From contig NC_058506.1 of the NCBI RefSeq assembly GCF_020382885.2, positions 13,680,318 to 13,744,317 on the forward strand: a stretch of DNA of 64,000 nucleotides, given 5' to 3'. The DNA is from Scatophagus argus (Eukaryota; Chordata; Actinopteri; Scatophagidae). The number at the start of each line of letters is the position of its first letter. Within the stretch, counting starts at the first letter, position 1. The position numbers and the translations under genes were made by a program. Of this stretch, positions 60,126 through 64,000 are shown in pieces. The notes below the pieces were generated by a model. It saw only the letters and a program-made list of their open reading frames with translations. It was not told the origin of the DNA and did no database searches.

Positions 60126-61803
60126 AACACACACACACACACACACACAAGCAATACAATAATTGTCTTAGAATTGTTGTGCACCAAGGTAACACTGTAC
60201 ACACACATACACACACACACACACACACACGTATATCACCACACATTCATCACACACACCTGTGACTTTCCACAACACACACTGCACAGTACTGAGACGG
60301 GCTTTACCTCAGCCCGGTTTCTCTCTCATCACCACTGCTCTCTTACATCAGTGTACTGCTCGCAGCAGTCTGTGGAAACCCAAAAGTCTTGAGACTAATC
60401 CAAGATGGCTGAGGGCCACATACAGTATGTCCTAGTGCAATAGTGTCCTTTTTACTGTAGCCTACTGCGCTGTTTTGTGTGTTTATATTTGCCATGTTAG
60501 TCTCTGTTGCCATAGACCCAAGGTAGTATATTCATATTATTTACCAAAAAATAATTTGCAGTACACTGCTTTAATCTGATGCTTTCAGATGTTTTGTTAG
60601 CAAGATAAGGTGCGTTGTTTGTGTGCAATTTTTAGAAGAAAATTTAAAAATGCATCCATGTGCGAATTCTGTGAAACCACACATGGTTCAAGAGTGACGC
60701 ACAGACATCTTAATGTTAGATAATTGTTCATGTGCAGCTGCAGGCAAAGATGAAGGCAGGAGGTCATGTAGGGGTCTAACCTAAGACTGATCATTGAAGA
60801 GCAGACAGTTTCAGGACATGTTAGACAGGTCTTGAAGGAAAATGAGAAGAGAATGAAGGTTGTTGTAAGTGAGCATAACCGAGTGTAACCGGGAGAAAGT
60901 GTCTAGTGTTTTATTCTCGCTTAAATGAGAAGCTTGTCCTCCACCAGAGTGGATATCTAACCAGTGGGAAAAAAAATAGCGTTTACAGTGTTTTTTTGAA
61001 ACACAGGAGAGAATTATTCAGTGTATTCTCATTTGTCAGTGCCACTTGGGTTCATAGTCTGGAGTTAGCAAAGATGCCAAAGGTAAAGGTGCAGAGACAG
61101 ATTTGTCGTTCTAATTATCCATGCCAACATACTGTTGATGTATTCAATGAGCTGGTGCCAGAGATGTCGGAGTTCAGTTGTAATACTGTGTGGCAAGCAG
61201 ATGCATGTGCTGCTGTGTTTCTCGTGCACACTCGGCCTCTTTGACTCGGCTCCTGGGTTTCCACAGTCCTCTGCGCTTCACTCACACATGCCCAGTCGGC
61301 AGCCCTCGTGACAGGGATGAGTTTTCAGCAGCACATAAGCTCCTAGTTTCAAAACTGGCTTTCCCTCATCACTCTTTTGCAGTAATTTTCAGGTCTAATT
61401 TGGCACCGTGTTGGTCGGTTAGAGTGATGCACCATGCAGTGTGAAAAAATAAATAAATAAAACAAGAACATTCTCCTAGAAATTGAACCATGGCTTTTGG
61501 TCTACCTCAAGATCACCCAAATAGAGTTTCACCACAGGGTGTCGTGACTTGACAATGACTTGCACTTTGGCACAGGCCTTCTTCCCCATACTAAATGTTA
61601 ATCAGACATACTTACACACACCAACATGCAAAATTATTGATTTGTCAGTATGCCCCTTTTGCACACTTGGCTGATGAATGCACGTACAGGGGTAAATTTA
61701 GTGAAAATGGGATTTCCGACATAAAAGTGTTTTTAAATTAAAAAAAATTAAAAAATAGTACACTTGTAGTTGCAGTTGTTAGTGGAATTGGTTGTAATTC
61801 AGT

Positions 61804-61850
61804 GATGGATACTGATGCCCTGAATTTGTGTCAGGGCATCAGTATCCATC
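61804..61850 (+). repeat. Perfect 20-bp inverted repeat (hairpin)
   Basis: The arm GATGGATACTGATGCCCTGA (61804-61823) is followed by a 7-base spacer and then its exact reverse complement (61831-61850). As RNA this would form an uninterrupted 20-bp stem. The identity of the arms is far longer than expected by chance in this background. Confidence 0.9.
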
Positions 61851-62189
61851 TCAGATGCCCAAAAATCTCCCTCTGTGTTTCTGATTTTTCAAATGATCAT
61901 TTTAAGGGGAAAGAGAGGAAGAGTGAGTTAACAGGGAGCGTGAAAAAGGAGCTTCACTCGCCCTCTGCTGGTTGGTGACTGCTGAATGTCTCAGTGGGTG
62001 GATGGGCGGTGATTCTGTGATCTCCGCTGCCATGCCCCTGCGTCCTTCCCCCTGTCCTGACACCCCGCTCTGTCTCACCCCTGGTGACCCCCGATGTCAG
62101 ATTCACCAATCTCCCCACGTCCCTCCACCTCCATTTCCTCTCCCCCGAGCCTGGTGGGAAGAGCGCTTCAAGTGAAAGAAAAGAAAAAA

Positions 62190-62220
62190 AATATATATAT
62201 ATATAGATATATATGCATAT
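62190..62220. repeat. (TA)n tract
   Basis: Short AT dinucleotide repeat in the presumed TAOK1 3' UTR. Confidence 0.85.
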
Positions 62221-62830
62221 GCGCGTGTGTATTATTATATGATCCTATAAAAAGGAAGGATTATAGGAAAATAGAGGTAAAGGTGGAAGTCTTATTGTGA
62301 AATGCATTATATGAATTTCAGAGGTGGAATGTACAGAAAACTTGTTAATATTGTATATTTTGAATTTGAAAATATGAAAATCTAATTGAAAGATCAAAGA
62401 GAAATTAACTTGTTGTGATGAGGATACAGTGATGTGGTTTCAGACCAGCAGCATCTGCAGCCGCTGTGTTTTCACTGTCTTACTTGCAGCTGCGAGCTGT
62501 GAAACGTGTTACAGACGTTCTGTCGTAAATGATAACAGCACAGCTCTAGGTCAGCTTGCCTTGAGTAAATGGCAATGTGTTATTTAATGCTGAAAGAGAA
62601 CGATTTTGCACATAATTTGAAATGTAGTTAGGTGTAGCCTTTGCTTTAGCAATGGCTATATTGTACTGACATTATGATATATACAGAGTTGCCTGTCTCT
62701 TTAGGTTTTTAGAAGACTCTTGGACCTCGAGTCAAGGTAACAGTAACATAAAAAGAAAATTGCATTTCACAGATATATAAAATCTAAAAAGAACTGCTGA
62801 ATTCTTTAGTATTTGGATGCATAATCAATA

Positions 62831-62866
62831 TTTAGTGCACTCCACAAATTTAGTGCACTCCACAAC
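62831..62866. repeat. 18-bp tandem duplication
   Basis: TTTAGTGCACTCCACAAA is repeated directly once with a single terminal difference. It looks like a recent small duplication in the presumed TAOK1 3' UTR. Confidence 0.9.
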
Positions 62867-63866
62867 TTGACATTGTTTCCAAATTCTTGCACAAGACAGT
62901 GAAAATATATCTATGTTGATTGATATCTACAGAGGGTTACTCTTAGGTTTTGTGGGGTCCATGGATTTTATTTGGACTTTTATTTCTGACTTATGAAACA
63001 CGCGCCCTCTTTTGTTGTGGTTCTACACAAAGCATTTTCACACTGCACTTAAGTATTTGCCTTTTTAAAAAAACAAAGCAAAAAAAAAAAAAACGAAAGC
63101 GTTACCACCCTGCACTCCACAGAACTTCTAATCCTGTTGTTTTTCTTGGCTCAGTTCTCAGTTGTGGAAACAGTTTTTAAAAAAAGAGAGAGAAAGAAAA
63201 CAGAATGTGGTGGCCCCACTTCTGTCTTCAGCCAGTATGCCATTTGTACCCAACATCATTTTATCAACCCTTTTTTTTCCCAGGTCTGTTGTGTTTTATT
63301 TCCTTTTAAGACAGACAGGGTCATTTTATTTTCCAGATGATGTCTGCAGAGGGCCAAACGAGTGGCAGATTTTTTTTAGACCTTCTCTTGTGTTTACTAG
63401 AACTCGGGGTGTTTTGCAAGGCAGTCGGGGCAGAGTCTAGCTTTAGACCTTGGTCACTCCGAACTGGATCAGTTGCACTGATTGCACAAGTGATTGACCA
63501 GATTAAAGAGTCTACTGTGATCCTCAGCGCGCTGAGGGACGGCTGCCGTTGGCTGAAAGTAGGCGGGAGGCAGGGTTCCGTCTCTGTACAGTCTGTTTAT
63601 CAGTATTCCCTTTATCTCTCCTGTCATTTGGTGGATCTTGCTGTTTTATTCTCCGTAGTCCAGAGACCTGTATTAAACTGTATTAAATTGTATAGATTGT
63701 GCAAAAAAAGCTGAATGTTGCATAGCAGAAGAGAATCCTTACAGATGACAAAGTGATTTAAAATGTATAAAAGAAATTCAGAAACAGTTTAGGGGATAAA
63801 TGTACTATTTTGTTTGTAATTACTATTTTTTGTTGGAAGAGGGCTACTGGATAAAGAATCATCTGT

Positions 63867-63872
63867 AATAAA
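63867..63872 (+). other. Distal poly(A) signal AATAAA
   Basis: AATAAA followed 15-50 bases later by a T-rich stretch with TTTGTTTTTG. It is the likely end of the TAOK1 transcript. Confidence 0.5.
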
Positions 63873-64000
63873 GTAATTTTAATATTTCTTTGTTTTTGTT
63901 TTGTTTTTTTTTAAATCTTATTTTCTGTGTGAGGAGCTTGACAAAGTTCAAGTATAAAACTTCAACCTAAGTTTTGAACTATTTGTGATAAAAGCCTGAG

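Larger units (their letters stand above)
60126..63890 (+). other. TAOK1 3' UTR (inferred)
   Basis: No further gene is recognised after the TAOK1 stop. (CA)n tracts lie immediately after it (60127-60149 and 60198-60230). Possible poly(A) signals include an AATAAATAAATAAA stretch near 61,450 and AATAAA at 63867-63872. The latter is followed by a strong U/GU-rich downstream stretch and is the best candidate for the distal end. A TAOK1 3' UTR of several kilobases is also known in mammals. Confidence 0.55.

Overview
The window looks like vertebrate nuclear DNA from a ray-finned fish, probably a spiny-rayed (percomorph) teleost. It has short split exons, many (CA)n, (GA)n and trinucleotide microsatellites, decayed Tc1/mariner transposons, and three genes whose proteins closely match vertebrate families. 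The species cannot be named from sequence alone.

Layout: 1-4.6 kb is intergenic DNA holding a dead mariner element. A two-exon OVCA2 serine hydrolase gene lies at 4.81-5.83 kb (+). From 6 to 25 kb there is no recognisable protein gene, but there is a clear regulatory RNA locus. The miR-132 (12.48-12.56 kb) and miR-212 (12.82-12.90 kb) hairpins both lie on the minus strand. About 1.7-2.1 kb upstream of them (in minus-strand terms) are two REST/RE1-type sites, a palindromic CRE and two CCAAT boxes. A second group of CRE-like sites lies at about 15.7 kb. A TATA box with a candidate first exon sits on the minus strand at 16.5-16.75 kb. Two decayed Tc1 copies in opposite orientation (10.7 and 21.7 kb) bracket this locus.

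SMG6, the nonsense-mediated decay endonuclease, fills 25.25-36.51 kb (+). I could place 19 coding exons with matching phases, giving 1644 codons and a stop. Its 3' UTR probably runs to about 38.4 kb. TAOK1, a Ste20-type kinase, follows on the same strand. A likely non-coding first exon ends at 41,390. The coding exons (20, giving 1015 codons and a stop) run from 49,316 to 60,125. A long 3' UTR probably reaches the AATAAA at 63,867 and contains a perfect 20-bp inverted repeat.

OVCA2, miR-132/212 and SMG6 form a conserved vertebrate neighbourhood (human 17p13.3). Three things differ from the human arrangement: HIC1 is not visible between the miRNAs and SMG6, SMG6 points the same way as OVCA2 instead of opposite, and TAOK1 is next to SMG6. 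This suggests a rearrangement breakpoint between the miRNA locus and SMG6. The strongest leads are the miR-212/132 control region, the possible TATA-driven minus-strand host transcript, the hairpin in the TAOK1 3' UTR, and a GTTAGC/GCTAAC motif concentrated near the 5' ends of all three protein genes.
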